Positions 41,812 to 51,732 of a stretch of DNA of 64,000 nt are shown here, piece by piece; the first letter of the stretch is position 1; every line of letters starts with the position of its first letter. The notes beneath the pieces were generated by a model, which had not been told where the DNA came from, searched no databases, and saw only the letters and a program-made list of their open reading frames with translations. The position numbers were made by a program, and so were the translations under genes. The stretch is from Saccharospirillum sp039982735 (GTDB taxonomy: Bacteria > Pseudomonadota > Gammaproteobacteria > Pseudomonadales > Natronospirillaceae), in contig NZ_JBDWXV010000011.1 in the NCBI RefSeq assembly GCF_039982735.1, positions 785,910 to 849,909 on the forward strand, in the 5' to 3' direction.

Positions 41812-43758
41812 CTAATGGAAAGACTGTTTCTCGACACCTGGCCCTGGTGCCTTTTCTGCCACCCCACTCAACAAATCCACCATCGGTGAACTGGGCTTGA
41901 ACCCTGCCACGGCCTTTTCAAGAATGCCTCTGGCCACCAAGGCATCTTGCCCTTGCTCTGCAGCGATCAATGACTCCAAATAAGCATGTAACGTTGCTTC
42001 TGGCAACAATTCCTCATTCGCGCGCATGATTTTGGGGTGGTCGGTACCCGAAACAGCTTCACCAATAAGCAGTTCTTCATAAAGCTTTTCACCGGGCCGC
42101 AGGCCAGAGAACTCGATCTCGATATCCCCTTCCGGGTGCTCCTCCGATTTTACATCGTACCCACTGAGCTCGATCATCCTGCGGGCCAGGTCGACAATTT
42201 TAACGGGCTTGCCCATGTCCAACACGAACACATCCCCCCCCTGCCCCATGGCGCCGGCCTGCACCACCAAGGAGGCTGCTTCAGGGATGGTCATAAAGAA
42301 CCGTGTAATATCTGGATGGGTAACGGTAACTGGGCCACCCCGGCGTATTTGCTCACGAAACAGCGGCACCACGGAACCAGACGACCCCAGCACATTACCA
42401 AACCGCACCATTGAGAACACAGTATCGGCCTCAACTGCGAGGCTCTGCACTACCAGCTCAGCCATGCGTTTGGTAGCGCCCATCACGTTGGTAGGCCGAA
42501 CCGCTTTATCGGTAGACACCAGCACGAAGTGACCGGCACCCGCTTTTTTAGCGGCTTCAGCCACAACTCTAGTACCCATAACGTTGTTTCGAATGCCCTC
42601 AAACACATTGTGTTCAACCAAAGGAACATGCTTATAAGCAGCAGCGTGGTATACGGTATCTACCTGATAGCGTTGAAAGACCTCTTTGATGCGATGGCTA
42701 TTGCACACAGAGCCGAGCAGTGGCACCAGTTGTACGCCATGGAACAGAATATGCTCGTTACGCTTCAATTCACTTTCGATCTGATACAGCCCAAACTCGC
42801 TTTGTTCAAACAATACCAGGGTGGTGGGCCCTGCTTTTACAACCTGCCTACACAATTCCGAGCCAATAGACCCACCTGCCCCAGTTACCAAAACGACCTT
42901 CTCGTGTATGCAGGCGTTAAATAAAGCTGCATTAGCCGGAACAGGGTCCCGCCCTAACAGGTCTTCTGGCTCAACTTCCTGCAGTTGGTCCACACTGGCC
43001 TTGCCAGACACAATATCTGGCATGGAAGGGGTGGTTTGCACATGAACCGAGAACGGTTCTAACTGGTCCAGAATGGCCTTACGTTGCTTTTTAGTCGCAT
43101 TTGGAACGGCCAGCAATACCCGATTAACACCAAACTGAGTAATTAAGGTTTGCAGATCATTGGGGCTGTAAACCACCATACCTTGAACAGTATGCTTCCA
43201 TAGGGCGGAGTTACTATCCAGAAAGGCAACGGGAATAAACTCCCGCCCCTTCTGCAAGGCTGAAGCCAACTGGGCGCCGGCACTACCAGCACCAAAAATG
43301 GCTACCGGCTCTTTATTGGTATAATGGCGGGTCAGCCACTGATAAAACCCTCTGACAAGAATTCGGCTACCACCTACCAGAGTAAATAGCACCAAACCGA
43401 AGATAATGGGAATAGAGCGCGGGAAGCCGGTAAACCGTGCGAGAAAAGCCACAGACCATAGACTCAGCGCAAGAAAAACCGACCCTTTTACAATAGCCAT
43501 AAACGCCTGCCCACTCATAAAGCGGACAATAGCTCGATAAAGCCCCAACCGTGCGAATACAAAGATACCAACCGGTATCATCAGCGGAAATAACCACCAG
43601 AACCGCTCGATGTAGAACTGTGGCCACCACTGCCCTAGCCGCAGCGCCCAGGCCGCCCAAAGAGCAAACGGAATCATCACGACATCTGCAGCGACCATGA
43701 TCCATTTTTTGTGTGATCGGCGCAGGCCAACCATACGGCGTTGCAGTTTTCTTCTCAC
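41812..43758 (-). CDS. wbpM: UDP-GlcNAc 4,6-dehydratase, membrane-bound (WbpM/FlaA1 type)
   Basis: Nucleotide-sugar dehydratase of 648 residues that makes the 4-keto-6-deoxy sugar used for QuiNAc or FucNAc. It has four or five N-terminal helices (about 20-130), a regulatory Rossmann fold (VAIFGAGSAGAQLASAL, about 150), and the catalytic Rossmann fold (VVLVTGAGGSIGSELCRQ, about 292). The Met/Lys catalytic pair is in TDKAVRPTNVMGATKRMAE, with Met in place of Tyr, as in the WbpM/PglF subfamily. It ends the O-antigen cluster, a position WbpM commonly occupies. Confidence 0.93.
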   Translation of the reverse strand: MRRKLQRRMVGLRRSHKKWIMVAADVVMIPFALWAAWALRLGQWWPQFYIERFWWLFPLMIPVGIFVFARLGLYRAIVRFMSGQAFMAIVKGSVFLALSLWSVAFLARFTGFPRSIPIIFGLVLFTLVGGSRILVRGFYQWLTRHYTNKEPVAIFGAGSAGAQLASALQKGREFIPVAFLDSNSALWKHTVQGMVVYSPNDLQTLITQFGVNRVLLAVPNATKKQRKAILDQLEPFSVHVQTTPSMPDIVSGKASVDQLQEVEPEDLLGRDPVPANAALFNACIHEKVVLVTGAGGSIGSELCRQVVKAGPTTLVLFEQSEFGLYQIESELKRNEHILFHGVQLVPLLGSVCNSHRIKEVFQRYQVDTVYHAAAYKHVPLVEHNVFEGIRNNVMGTRVVAEAAKKAGAGHFVLVSTDKAVRPTNVMGATKRMAELVVQSLAVEADTVFSMVRFGNVLGSSGSVVPLFREQIRRGGPVTVTHPDITRFFMTIPEAASLVVQAGAMGQGGDVFVLDMGKPVKIVDLARRMIELSGYDVKSEEHPEGDIEIEFSGLRPGEKLYEELLIGEAVSGTDHPKIMRANEELLPEATLHAYLESLIAAEQGQDALVARGILEKAVAGFKPSSPMVDLLSGVAEKAPGPGVEKQSFH

Positions 43759-43774
43759 GGACTTATCCCTTTAA

Positions 43775-44356
43775 TTAGCCCTTCACTCGATCCCCAGCGC
43801 CTTTGCCGGTTGCCGTCATAACGATGTATTTAAAGTAGTTCTTTAATGTCAGGTTTTCGAGCATTTTTTGGTCTGTTTCTGCCAAGAGCTCCGGAGTAGA
43901 CATATCAATCTCATTAACTTGCGCCAAACCCGTAATGCCGGGCCTAGCGTCGAACACGCCTCTTCTATAACGTTCTTCAATGAGTTCAACCTGGTTATAG
44001 AGGCAAGGCCTGGGTCCCACAAGACTCATATCGCCCGTCAGCACATTCCACAATTGAGGCAGTTCGTCCAGTTTTGAGCCCCTTAGAAACCGCCCGAAAG
44101 GTGTTATAGATGAAGCACTGGCCAAATGACTAGCGACCGAAGCTGTATCTGGCTTCATTGTCCGAAATTTAACCAGAGTGAAAGGTTTTCTATGCCTACC
44201 TACCCGCTGCTGCCTAAAAATAGGGGAACCGGTATCAAACAAACCGATGAGCGTTAGTATTAAAAGCACAGGAAAACCCACTATTAGCCCCAGAAGGGAA
44301 AAAACCAGATCAAACAATCTTCTTACCATGTAAACCTCTAAACTAGGGTTACTCAC
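43775..44356 (-). CDS. Initiating sugar-phosphate transferase (PglC-like)
   Basis: Monotopic phosphoglycosyltransferase of 193 residues that moves sugar-1-phosphate from a UDP-sugar to undecaprenyl phosphate, starting the O unit. It has an N-terminal re-entrant membrane helix (LFDLVFSLLGLIVGFPVLLIL), the KFRTMKPDTA segment, the catalytic Asp-Glu in SKLDELPQLWNVLTGDMSLVGPRP and RPGITGLAQV. The small size is like PglC, without WbaP's extra N-terminal helices. It overlaps the WbpV-like gene by eight bases. Together with WbpM and WbpV it points to an N-acetylated 6-deoxyhexosamine as first sugar. Confidence 0.93.
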   Translation of the reverse strand: MSNPSLEVYMVRRLFDLVFSLLGLIVGFPVLLILTLIGLFDTGSPIFRQQRVGRHRKPFTLVKFRTMKPDTASVASHLASASSITPFGRFLRGSKLDELPQLWNVLTGDMSLVGPRPCLYNQVELIEERYRRGVFDARPGITGLAQVNEIDMSTPELLAETDQKMLENLTLKNYFKYIVMTATGKGAGDRVKG

Positions 44357-45290
44357 CCTGTTGAAAACACCGCTGAATGCCTTGCTCTACTGATATAGGA
44401 GGTACCCAACCTAGCGTCTTTTTCGTATGACTAATATCAACCTGAAGCGAACCAAAAAGCCGGTCCGCGATGGCTTTTTTGTCCAAAAATGCGGCGGCGA
44501 GGGTAAGCCAACTCATGGGTACCGGCAACAACCTGGGGGTCTTTCCTGTAGCTCTGGTCATGAGCATTAGCAATTCAGTCGTGGATACATCCTGGTCGTC
44601 GCTGACCAAAAACGCCTGGTTGGCGGCACTGGGGTGGCTGATGCATGTAACGATCAAATTCACCAGATTTTCCAACGCCACCATACTACGCTTATTCCGT
44701 ATTGCCCCCAGAGGCAAAGGCAGATTCTTGCCCGCCAATTTCATGAGGGCGGCGAAATTCGCTTTCACACCGGGGCCATAAACCAGTGGAGGCCGAATAA
44801 CAACCACTTCCAGGCCAGTCTCACGCGCAACCGACAACAATCCGGCCTCCGCTTCCGCTTTCGATTGCCCATAGGCATCTTCCGGAGCGGGCGCGTCGTC
44901 GTGGCGGAATGGTCTGCCTGGTCGAGTCCCCTCGCCGTTTACCTTTATCGAACTGATAAACAGGAAGCGTTTTGCTCCAGCAGCGGCGGCCGACCGTGCC
45001 AGATTGAGGGTACCTTCGACATTGACCTCTCGAAATGCATCCAGTGCATTATCAGCGTCTTCGCTCATAACATGAACCCGCGCCGCGCAGTGAACAACCG
45101 CTTCAACACTCTTTAAAGCCTCACTCCAGTCGGTTTGGGCATTAATATATCCGACTTGGATAGGCTCTTCCGCCCGGCTTTCGCCTTGGTGCTTGCGAAC
45201 AGCCCCGACTGCGTCGACCTCCCTCGCCTGAAGGTCCTGCAGCACAGCGGAGCCTAAAAAACCATTACTACCGGTGACCAATACTCTCAT
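44349..45290 (-). CDS. NAD-dependent sugar reductase/epimerase, WbpV-like
   Basis: Extended short-chain dehydrogenase of 313 residues. It has VLVTGSNGFLGSAVL at the start, AVVHCAARVHVM, FISSIKVNGEGT and the catalytic Tyr-Lys in AYGQSKAEAEAGL. It resembles WbpV and related proteins that reduce the 4-keto sugar from WbpM to UDP-QuiNAc or UDP-FucNAc. The position between the initiating transferase and the glycosyltransferase fits. The product sugar cannot be decided from the sequence. Confidence 0.88.
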   Translation of the reverse strand: MRVLVTGSNGFLGSAVLQDLQAREVDAVGAVRKHQGESRAEEPIQVGYINAQTDWSEALKSVEAVVHCAARVHVMSEDADNALDAFREVNVEGTLNLARSAAAAGAKRFLFISSIKVNGEGTRPGRPFRHDDAPAPEDAYGQSKAEAEAGLLSVARETGLEVVVIRPPLVYGPGVKANFAALMKLAGKNLPLPLGAIRNKRSMVALENLVNLIVTCISHPSAANQAFLVSDDQDVSTTELLMLMTRATGKTPRLLPVPMSWLTLAAAFLDKKAIADRLFGSLQVDISHTKKTLGWVPPISVEQGIQRCFQQGE

Positions 45291-45291
45291 A

Positions 45292-46476
45292 TCAGCCCAC
45301 CGCTCCCGTTGAAATAACGTCGGTAGCCATCTTATGCATGATATTCTGCCGTGAGAACTGATTGACGAACGACGTTCGGGGGCGTGTCTCTAGGCTCAGC
45401 TTATCCAGAGCTGCCACAGCCCCATCGACATCACAAGGCGGGAATACAGCGGCATTGTCAATATACCGCTCCACGAACTCCGCAGCGTAACCACTCACGC
45501 CCGCCAGTATCGGCTTACCCATGGCTGCATATTCGAACAGCTTTGAAGGCAGCACTTTCTTGAACGCGTCGTAATCATTCAAATGCAGGAACAATACATC
45601 GGCTTGCTGATACTCAGCGATCAGTTCAGCCCGTTGCACAGGGGCGTTTATGCTGACATTGGGCGATGGTTTCGAATCCATCGCTTGTTTCAACTGAACA
45701 AGGCGCCCGCCAGCCCCGACCAATTTAAAGTTGGCCTTCCCAACTAAGCGTTCCGCGAAACCCGGAATGATACTGTGCAGCCCCTGCCCTTCGCCCATGT
45801 TTCCGGCATATAAGATCGTTGGCGGCTTGTTGGCGGGATTCGAACAATCAGCATCAGTCGGTTGTACGTGAAGGAACTCCTCATCTATACCATTGGTGAA
45901 GCTGGATAGGTTAAGTTCACCGTATCGCTCGCGAAAATAGGGAACAAAGCCTTCAGATACAACATTGATCTTGGTCGCACGACGAACGGTCCAACGCTCA
46001 ACGAGGGAAAACACCGGCTTCATCACGATAGCCAACTTTCGTGGTAGCACGTCTTTGATGGTATCCACAAAGATATCGCGAATGTCCAAATAAAGGGGCA
46101 GCTTCTTGCGCTGAGCAATCCAGGCACCCAACGCGGCAGTCATTAAGCGCGATGAACTCGCGTAAACCAAGTCATACTCCTTACCAGACGCTAACATGGA
46201 GGCTTGCCGGGCGAACGACAAGAATGCCTTGGACTGATCCAACATACCACTTTGGTGTGATGGAAGCGCGATGCGATGAATGCTAACGCCATCCGCCTCT
46301 TCATACTCAAGGGCCGCGGCCGAAAAAGTAGAATATCGGTTCGGCAAAGTCGTGATTACATCCACTCGGCTACCTTTCGGTAGCTGCGCCAACAAGGCCT
46401 TGACCAAAGCCGTATTTCTGAAGGACCCTGCGGACAAGTCTGGCTGATAGTAAAAGCTTAAAAACAAGATGTTCAA
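45292..46476 (-). CDS. wbuB: Family 4 glycosyltransferase, WbuB-like
   Basis: GT-B glycosyltransferase of 394 residues acting on lipid-linked O-unit intermediates at the cytoplasmic face. The N-terminal domain starts MNILFLSFYYQPDLSAGSFRN. The donor-binding half has PPTILYAGNMGEGQGLHSI and LPSKLFEYAAMGKPILAG, the family 4 signature. Such WbuB-type proteins often transfer an acetamido or acetamidino 6-deoxyhexose such as L-FucNAc/FucNAm; this is an inference. It overlaps the upstream heparinase-like gene by four bases. Confidence 0.87.
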   Translation of the reverse strand: MNILFLSFYYQPDLSAGSFRNTALVKALLAQLPKGSRVDVITTLPNRYSTFSAAALEYEEADGVSIHRIALPSHQSGMLDQSKAFLSFARQASMLASGKEYDLVYASSSRLMTAALGAWIAQRKKLPLYLDIRDIFVDTIKDVLPRKLAIVMKPVFSLVERWTVRRATKINVVSEGFVPYFRERYGELNLSSFTNGIDEEFLHVQPTDADCSNPANKPPTILYAGNMGEGQGLHSIIPGFAERLVGKANFKLVGAGGRLVQLKQAMDSKPSPNVSINAPVQRAELIAEYQQADVLFLHLNDYDAFKKVLPSKLFEYAAMGKPILAGVSGYAAEFVERYIDNAAVFPPCDVDGAVAALDKLSLETRPRTSFVNQFSRQNIMHKMATDVISTGAVG

Positions 46477-48146
46477 TTGTTACTCCATTCGAACAGGGTC
46501 GTTACTTCCCGGCCCCCAAATTCCACCACAACGCACTGGTTCTTCACTATTTCACCAAACCTCGGGTGCCAAGTTGAATCTATTACATTCAATGCCCTAG
46601 CGCCCGCAACCTTTACGGTGAGGGTTTGGCCTCCGGGCAGGGTGAGCAACAGTGAATTGGCATCAAGCGTCGCCACGGAAACAGAAGGATGGCAGTATAA
46701 GCGCGCCAATGCCCGGGTAAAGTCGCCTGACACTGTGTCTTTAACTTGGAATGTATCTGGATAAAACTGCCATTCCCTGTGATGCGTCACCTTGCCGGGC
46801 AGGCGAAGGTAGCCGGTATGACTGGCCGAAACCAGAACACGACCGCCTTGCTGGTCATTGATCTTGTTACTTGGGTATGCCCGCCGGGCCACCCGAAAGC
46901 CGCCCCAAACCTCCGATGAATTCTGGCCATCAACCTCAACGGTATTATGGGCTTCGGTACTGCGCTGCCGGTGGCGTTCCGCATCGTCGCCGTATTGGGA
47001 GGTACCTGAGTTGACCAAAACACGCTGGCCGAACAGGCTAAGCTCAAAACTTAATGTATCGGCATGGGCATGGCCGGGCTGATAGTCTGGGCCGACTTTA
47101 GCCAGGTCAAGAATGGCAAGGTGCTGACTATGGGCCTCATGGATTGTGACATAGCCACTCGCAGGGTGCTGAAGCAATGCCCACCCATTACCAGCAGAGC
47201 CATTAGCCTTTACTTCGGGCTTTGGTAGACAGCCCACTTGATGGGCGTACCGTTCAATATCGTCAAGTTCGGGCGCTATACCAAAAGCCGCATCGTTGAA
47301 AAAACCGATACCTCCGTCCGGATGGACCATACCCTGCAGCCAAGCCAAACCGCGTTCAACAACACCTTTCCACAAAGCAGCCCTCGCAACCAGTTCGGGC
47401 AGTTGGGTCACTTCGGCTAAGTGTACCAAGTCACTGATATCCCACACTAAAGTGGCATGATACATGGGCGATAGCTCAAAATGCGCGCCATCGTCCAAAA
47501 ACTGCTCGGCTATCTCGTTATCGAGTATTTTCAACCCTTTGGCAAGCCAACGGTCGGCATCGGCCCCGCTCAAATAAGCCCCAACAAACACCAGCGCCTT
47601 GCCATTGGCAAACAAGTGATTGCCCAGAATATGGTATTCAAGTTGTTTTTCTAGCGCCTGAGCTTGCGTTGCCAAACTGGTCAACCAACCCACTTGCAGT
47701 TCGGATCGGCGACTGAACCACTTTACCAGATTTACCGCGCGCAGGGAGATTACGTAAGGCTCCCAACCGTTGCCTTGCATCACTGGATTGGCTTCGACCC
47801 ATCGCGCTACCAGGTTTTGATTGATCTCATCCTGCTGATCGGATTTTATACTGTTCAGGTTATCAAGATAGTGCAGGTTATAGATCCAGAGCTTGGGAAA
47901 TGTCGAATCATTCCAATCCGCACCGACAACCGCGCTGTGGCCCAGGAAGGTAAACCGGTTTCCATCCAGGGTCATCGGCGCCATATAGCAATCACCCGCC
48001 CATACTGAGGACCAACCTCGTGCATTGGCTGCTTCCGCTGGCCTAATATTCGGCTTCTTAAACCGATAATACAGCCTATACCCAATCTGCCCTGGCTTCA
48101 GATAACGTACGGTGTGGAACAGCTTTGTATATCGAGAAAGATTCAC
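46473..48146 (-). CDS. Heparinase II/III-like polysaccharide lyase protein
   Basis: Protein of 557 residues with an alpha/alpha-toroid N-terminal half (about 40-330) and a beta-sandwich Hepar_II_III domain after about residue 350, with PGHAHADTLSFELSLFGQRVLVNSGTSQYG. No signal peptide is seen. Proteins like this accompany WbuB-type glycosyltransferases and bi-domain oxidoreductases in many O-antigen clusters, where a lyase or epimerase-like action on a uronic-acid glycan has been suggested but not shown to my knowledge. The uronate here would be ManNAcA (wecB/wecC). Confidence 0.88.
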   Translation of the reverse strand: MNLSRYTKLFHTVRYLKPGQIGYRLYYRFKKPNIRPAEAANARGWSSVWAGDCYMAPMTLDGNRFTFLGHSAVVGADWNDSTFPKLWIYNLHYLDNLNSIKSDQQDEINQNLVARWVEANPVMQGNGWEPYVISLRAVNLVKWFSRRSELQVGWLTSLATQAQALEKQLEYHILGNHLFANGKALVFVGAYLSGADADRWLAKGLKILDNEIAEQFLDDGAHFELSPMYHATLVWDISDLVHLAEVTQLPELVARAALWKGVVERGLAWLQGMVHPDGGIGFFNDAAFGIAPELDDIERYAHQVGCLPKPEVKANGSAGNGWALLQHPASGYVTIHEAHSQHLAILDLAKVGPDYQPGHAHADTLSFELSLFGQRVLVNSGTSQYGDDAERHRQRSTEAHNTVEVDGQNSSEVWGGFRVARRAYPSNKINDQQGGRVLVSASHTGYLRLPGKVTHHREWQFYPDTFQVKDTVSGDFTRALARLYCHPSVSVATLDANSLLLTLPGGQTLTVKVAGARALNVIDSTWHPRFGEIVKNQCVVVEFGGREVTTLFEWSNN

Positions 48147-48163
48147 CTATTCCTGCCCTACCC

Positions 48164-50308
48164 TCAGTTAACCTGATCGCGCAGAATCTGAGCAGCTTCA
48201 ATCGATACGCGAGCAACTTCAAAAATTTCATTTTCCGGAATGGGCGCGGGTAGATCCTTCTCGATAGCGGACAGAAACGCATTACAACAATCGGCCTGGC
48301 CTTTATCTTGCTTCCAAAGGTTCATTTTACTGAAGCCTGGCCACCCAAAGCCTTTCAACTTACGAAAGTTGTCCAACTGCAGCACCCGGCCAGCGGCGAA
48401 GACCTCAACCCGTTCTTTCGGGAAGCTGGATGAACCGTTTGCTAGGTAGAGAATGGTACCAAATGACCCATCGGCAAAGCCCAAGGTAATGCTGGCTTTA
48501 TCTTCAGTGATTTCGACACCGGGGGAATCACCCATCCGCCGCGCCTGGACGGATACGATCTCGCTGCCCGCAAGGAATCGCATTAAATCAATGAAATGAC
48601 AACCTTCACCAATAATTCGACCACCGCCGATGGCGTAGTCTTGCGTCCAATGATCGGCGGGAATGGCCCCCGCGTTCATGGTCATGATGAAAGACTTGGG
48701 TTCCTTAACAGGCTCCAACAGCGCCTTCATTTTCTGGATTTGCGGGGAAAAACGGCGGTTGAATCCCACCATTAACCGCGGGCCATTCCCACTGCCATTA
48801 GCGGCTACATAGGCTTCCTCAACACCGGCCAACTCATCAAGGCTGATCGCTAGCGGTTTTTCGACAAACACATGCTTACCGGCGGCCAACGCCCGTTTTA
48901 CCATGCCGGCATGAGAGTCATGCCGGGTGACAATGGCTACCGTATTGATGGTGTCGTTTTCAAGCATGTCGTCAATATCGGTCGACGCCTCGGCAAAACC
49001 TGACTTATTACCGTGAACGACACCACTGATTCCACCCGCAGTCACCAAAGTGTGGAGCTGCGCACCCGCATTCTTGAAGGCCGGTATCAGCACCCGAGAT
49101 GCGTAGTTCCCCGCCCCGACAAATCCTAATACAGGCTTACCACTCACAAACGACGTTACCCGGTTCAGTATCACGGAGCGGGTTGAGCGGCTTTCAGGTT
49201 CCGAACGATATTCGAGCAGAATACCCAAACCTGCCTTATCCGTCGTGAGAACATCATAGGCTTTGGTGGCATCTTCAAACGCGAATCGATGTGTTATCAA
49301 TGGCTTAACGTTTAGCTGTCCGGACGCCATCATATCCAATACGGCTTCAAAATTGCGTTGCTGTGTCCAACGCACGAACCCATAGGGGTAATCCTGACCT
49401 TTTTCTTCATAGGCAGAATCATATCGGCCAGGACCGTACGAGCATGAGACTTGAAAGCTCAGTTCTTTCTCATAGAAATCAGCACGGTTAAGCTCCATCC
49501 CTGTTACACCAACCATAATGATGCGGCCACGCTTTCGACTCATTCTGGCGGCCTGTGTCACCGGGTCGTTTGATTTGGTTGATGCCGTGATAATAACGCC
49601 ATCAACGCCCTGGCCACGACTAAAAGCCATACCGGCAGAAACAGGGTCTTCTCCTTTCCCCGGGTTGCACGTTTCCGCGCCAAACTGCCGGGCAAGCTCC
49701 AACTTGGATTCGTCAAAGTCAACCGCCAGTACCCGGCAACCATGGGCCCGCAACAGCTGCACTGTCAACAAGCCAATTAAGCCAACACCCGTTACCACAA
49801 ACGCTTCACCAAGTGTCGGCATCGCCAAACGTATACCTTGCAGGCCAATACTGGCAACTACGACAAAAGCGGCAGACTCATCATCAACGGCATCTGGGAT
49901 TAAGGCGCACAAATTCTTGGATACTTTGACGACATCCGCATGAGGGCCATTCGATACAACACGATCACCCACTTTAAAGCCTTCAACACCGGTTCCGACT
50001 TCAGCAATCACACCGACATTGCAATACCCTAACGGTAGCGGTTGCGCCAACTTCGACCGTACAGCATCTACTGTTGTCATTAGGCCATCGGTTTGCACCT
50101 TCTCCAACACCATCTTCACTTTTTCCGGCTGTTGGCGCGCCTTTTGTACGTAGGAGGCTTTTCCAAACCCCACAAGCATCCGCTCAGTACCGGCTGAAAT
50201 TAAAGTGGTGCTGGTGCTTATCACCAGACTATTTCCTGAGACTTGTGGCGTAGGAGCCTCCGCTACCGTTGTTCCACCTTTGGCCATATCCTGCAATATC
50301 TGTTTCAT
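48164..50308 (-). CDS. Bi-domain oxidoreductase (MDR plus Gfo/Idh/MocA)
   Basis: Fusion of 714 residues. Residues 1-360 are a medium-chain dehydrogenase/reductase with GVGLIGLLTVQLLRAHGCRV as the cofactor loop. Residues 375-714 are a Gfo/Idh/MocA oxidoreductase with LGFVGAGNYASRVLIPAFK and the catalytic Lys in FVEKPLAI. It is found beside heparinase-like and WbuB-type genes in other O-antigen loci. It may oxidise or epimerise a sugar or sugar acid with an internal hydride shuttle; no activity is established that I know of. Confidence 0.88.
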   Translation of the reverse strand: MKQILQDMAKGGTTVAEAPTPQVSGNSLVISTSTTLISAGTERMLVGFGKASYVQKARQQPEKVKMVLEKVQTDGLMTTVDAVRSKLAQPLPLGYCNVGVIAEVGTGVEGFKVGDRVVSNGPHADVVKVSKNLCALIPDAVDDESAAFVVVASIGLQGIRLAMPTLGEAFVVTGVGLIGLLTVQLLRAHGCRVLAVDFDESKLELARQFGAETCNPGKGEDPVSAGMAFSRGQGVDGVIITASTKSNDPVTQAARMSRKRGRIIMVGVTGMELNRADFYEKELSFQVSCSYGPGRYDSAYEEKGQDYPYGFVRWTQQRNFEAVLDMMASGQLNVKPLITHRFAFEDATKAYDVLTTDKAGLGILLEYRSEPESRSTRSVILNRVTSFVSGKPVLGFVGAGNYASRVLIPAFKNAGAQLHTLVTAGGISGVVHGNKSGFAEASTDIDDMLENDTINTVAIVTRHDSHAGMVKRALAAGKHVFVEKPLAISLDELAGVEEAYVAANGSGNGPRLMVGFNRRFSPQIQKMKALLEPVKEPKSFIMTMNAGAIPADHWTQDYAIGGGRIIGEGCHFIDLMRFLAGSEIVSVQARRMGDSPGVEITEDKASITLGFADGSFGTILYLANGSSSFPKERVEVFAAGRVLQLDNFRKLKGFGWPGFSKMNLWKQDKGQADCCNAFLSAIEKDLPAPIPENEIFEVARVSIEAAQILRDQVN

Positions 50309-50347
50309 GTGTTACCCAACTATGAATTGATTTACCCTTACCCAAGG

Positions 50348-51115
50348 TTATGACGATGAATTGAGAACCTTCTTCTCCGCAACTGACGGATAGCTTATCA
50401 GCACAGCCTTGTATACACCTTTAAAAACAAACAAGCTGCCAGCGGCTACGCCTATAACCTTGTAATCGCTAATGATTTTTTTAATATGATCCAGATGCCC
50501 CGCCCCACCCAAAACAGTGAGAGGTATATCAATTGTCTCTCTCACTTTTGATATGAGCTTTTCGTCGTATCCGCCCATTTTTCCGTCTTGGTCAATGGAG
50601 TTGATAACAACCTCCCCGGCACCAAGAGATTCAACTTCTTTGAGAAGTTTGAAAAAATCGCTTTTAACTTTTGTTTTGCCATTATAAATAAACGCATCGT
50701 AACCGCCGAACATCGTTTTGCGAACATCGAAAACCACTACCACACTTTGCCTTCCAATGGCGTCCGAAAGCTCAGTTAGTAACGACGGGTTGGTGATGGC
50801 GGCAGAACTGATTGCGATTTTTTCGACTCCGAGATTACTGATTTTTACCGCTTGCTCGACTGTTTTAATACCGCCACCATAACAGAATGGCATACGGCAT
50901 TCCGTCGCAAGGTTTTCTATCATTTTGTAATCTGGGTCCCGACCTTCCTGGGAGGCATCGATATCAAGTACGATCAGTTCGTCAACAAGCTTTTCATTAA
51001 ATATTTTAACCGCATTGATAGGATCACCAACATATTTAGGGTCCTTGAAGTTAACGGTTTTAACCAGCCCTTTATTTTTAACCAACAAACATGGAATGAT
51101 TCTTGAGCGCAGCAT
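50348..51115 (-). CDS. wbuZ: HisF-like protein of sugar acetamidino synthesis (WbuZ type)
   Basis: TIM-barrel protein of 255 residues related to imidazole glycerol phosphate synthase cyclase subunit HisF. The N terminus RIIPCLLVKNKG aligns with RIIPCLDVKDG of true HisF, so catalytic Asp11 is replaced by Leu, while the second Asp (FDVRK) and the phosphate loops (CYGGGI, GGAGHLDHI) remain. It pairs with the HisH-like glutaminase encoded just upstream, forming an ammonia channel for the amidotransferase. The ATG at 51115 is chosen over a TTG at 51121. This trio makes acetamidino sugars in Pseudomonas aeruginosa and E. coli O145. Confidence 0.9.
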   Translation of the reverse strand: MLRSRIIPCLLVKNKGLVKTVNFKDPKYVGDPINAVKIFNEKLVDELIVLDIDASQEGRDPDYKMIENLATECRMPFCYGGGIKTVEQAVKISNLGVEKIAISSAAITNPSLLTELSDAIGRQSVVVVFDVRKTMFGGYDAFIYNGKTKVKSDFFKLLKEVESLGAGEVVINSIDQDGKMGGYDEKLISKVRETIDIPLTVLGGAGHLDHIKKIISDYKVIGVAAGSLFVFKGVYKAVLISYPSVAEKKVLNSSS

Positions 51116-51117
51116 AA

Positions 51118-51732
51118 TCAAATATTCGCAAAGTTTTTAAGTAAATTCACACCGTTAGTCAGGCTTTTTTCAGGATGAAACTGAAACCCATAGATGTTGC
51201 CACGGTGGACAGCACATGAGAACTTCCCAGCATACTCTGAGGTCGCCAAAACGTCGTCATTTGACTCGCATTCAAAGAAATAAGAATGTAAGAAATAGAA
51301 ACCTTGCTCGTGTTCAATATTCTCGAATATTTGAACATCTTTTTCAGGGTTCACCTGGTTCCAGCCCATGTGGGGGACCGTAGGTTTGTGTTTTAACTTA
51401 GACGCATCAATGAGCTTTACCGAGCCTGGAATCCAGTCGAGACCCTTGACTTCACCCTCCTCACTCTTCGAAGCCATCATCTGCATACCGACACAAACGC
51501 CCAAAATAGGAACTTTTTTCTCTAGAACTAACTCATCCAGTTGTCCCCGCATACCCGACTCATTTAGCTTGTCCATCGCGTAATCGAACGCACCAACACC
51601 AGGTAAGATCAACTTACTCGCTTGTTTTAATTCATCCGAAGTTTTAGCGGCGACAAACGGGATGTTAAGCCGTTTGTAGATGTTGGCAAATGCGCTGATA
51701 TTACCAAGCCCATAATCTACAATAGCAATCAC
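51118..51732 (-). CDS. wbuY: HisH-like glutamine amidotransferase (WbuY type)
   Basis: Class I glutamine amidotransferase of 204 residues, releasing ammonia from glutamine. It has VDYGLGNISAF at the start, the nucleophile Cys in PILGVCVGMQMM, and His/Glu in FQFHPEKS. Its ammonia passes to the HisF-like partner and then WbuX. It overlaps the wbuX stop by four bases. A housekeeping hisH is expected elsewhere, since no other his genes are near. Confidence 0.92.
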   Translation of the reverse strand: MIAIVDYGLGNISAFANIYKRLNIPFVAAKTSDELKQASKLILPGVGAFDYAMDKLNESGMRGQLDELVLEKKVPILGVCVGMQMMASKSEEGEVKGLDWIPGSVKLIDASKLKHKPTVPHMGWNQVNPEKDVQIFENIEHEQGFYFLHSYFFECESNDDVLATSEYAGKFSCAVHRGNIYGFQFHPEKSLTNGVNLLKNFANI

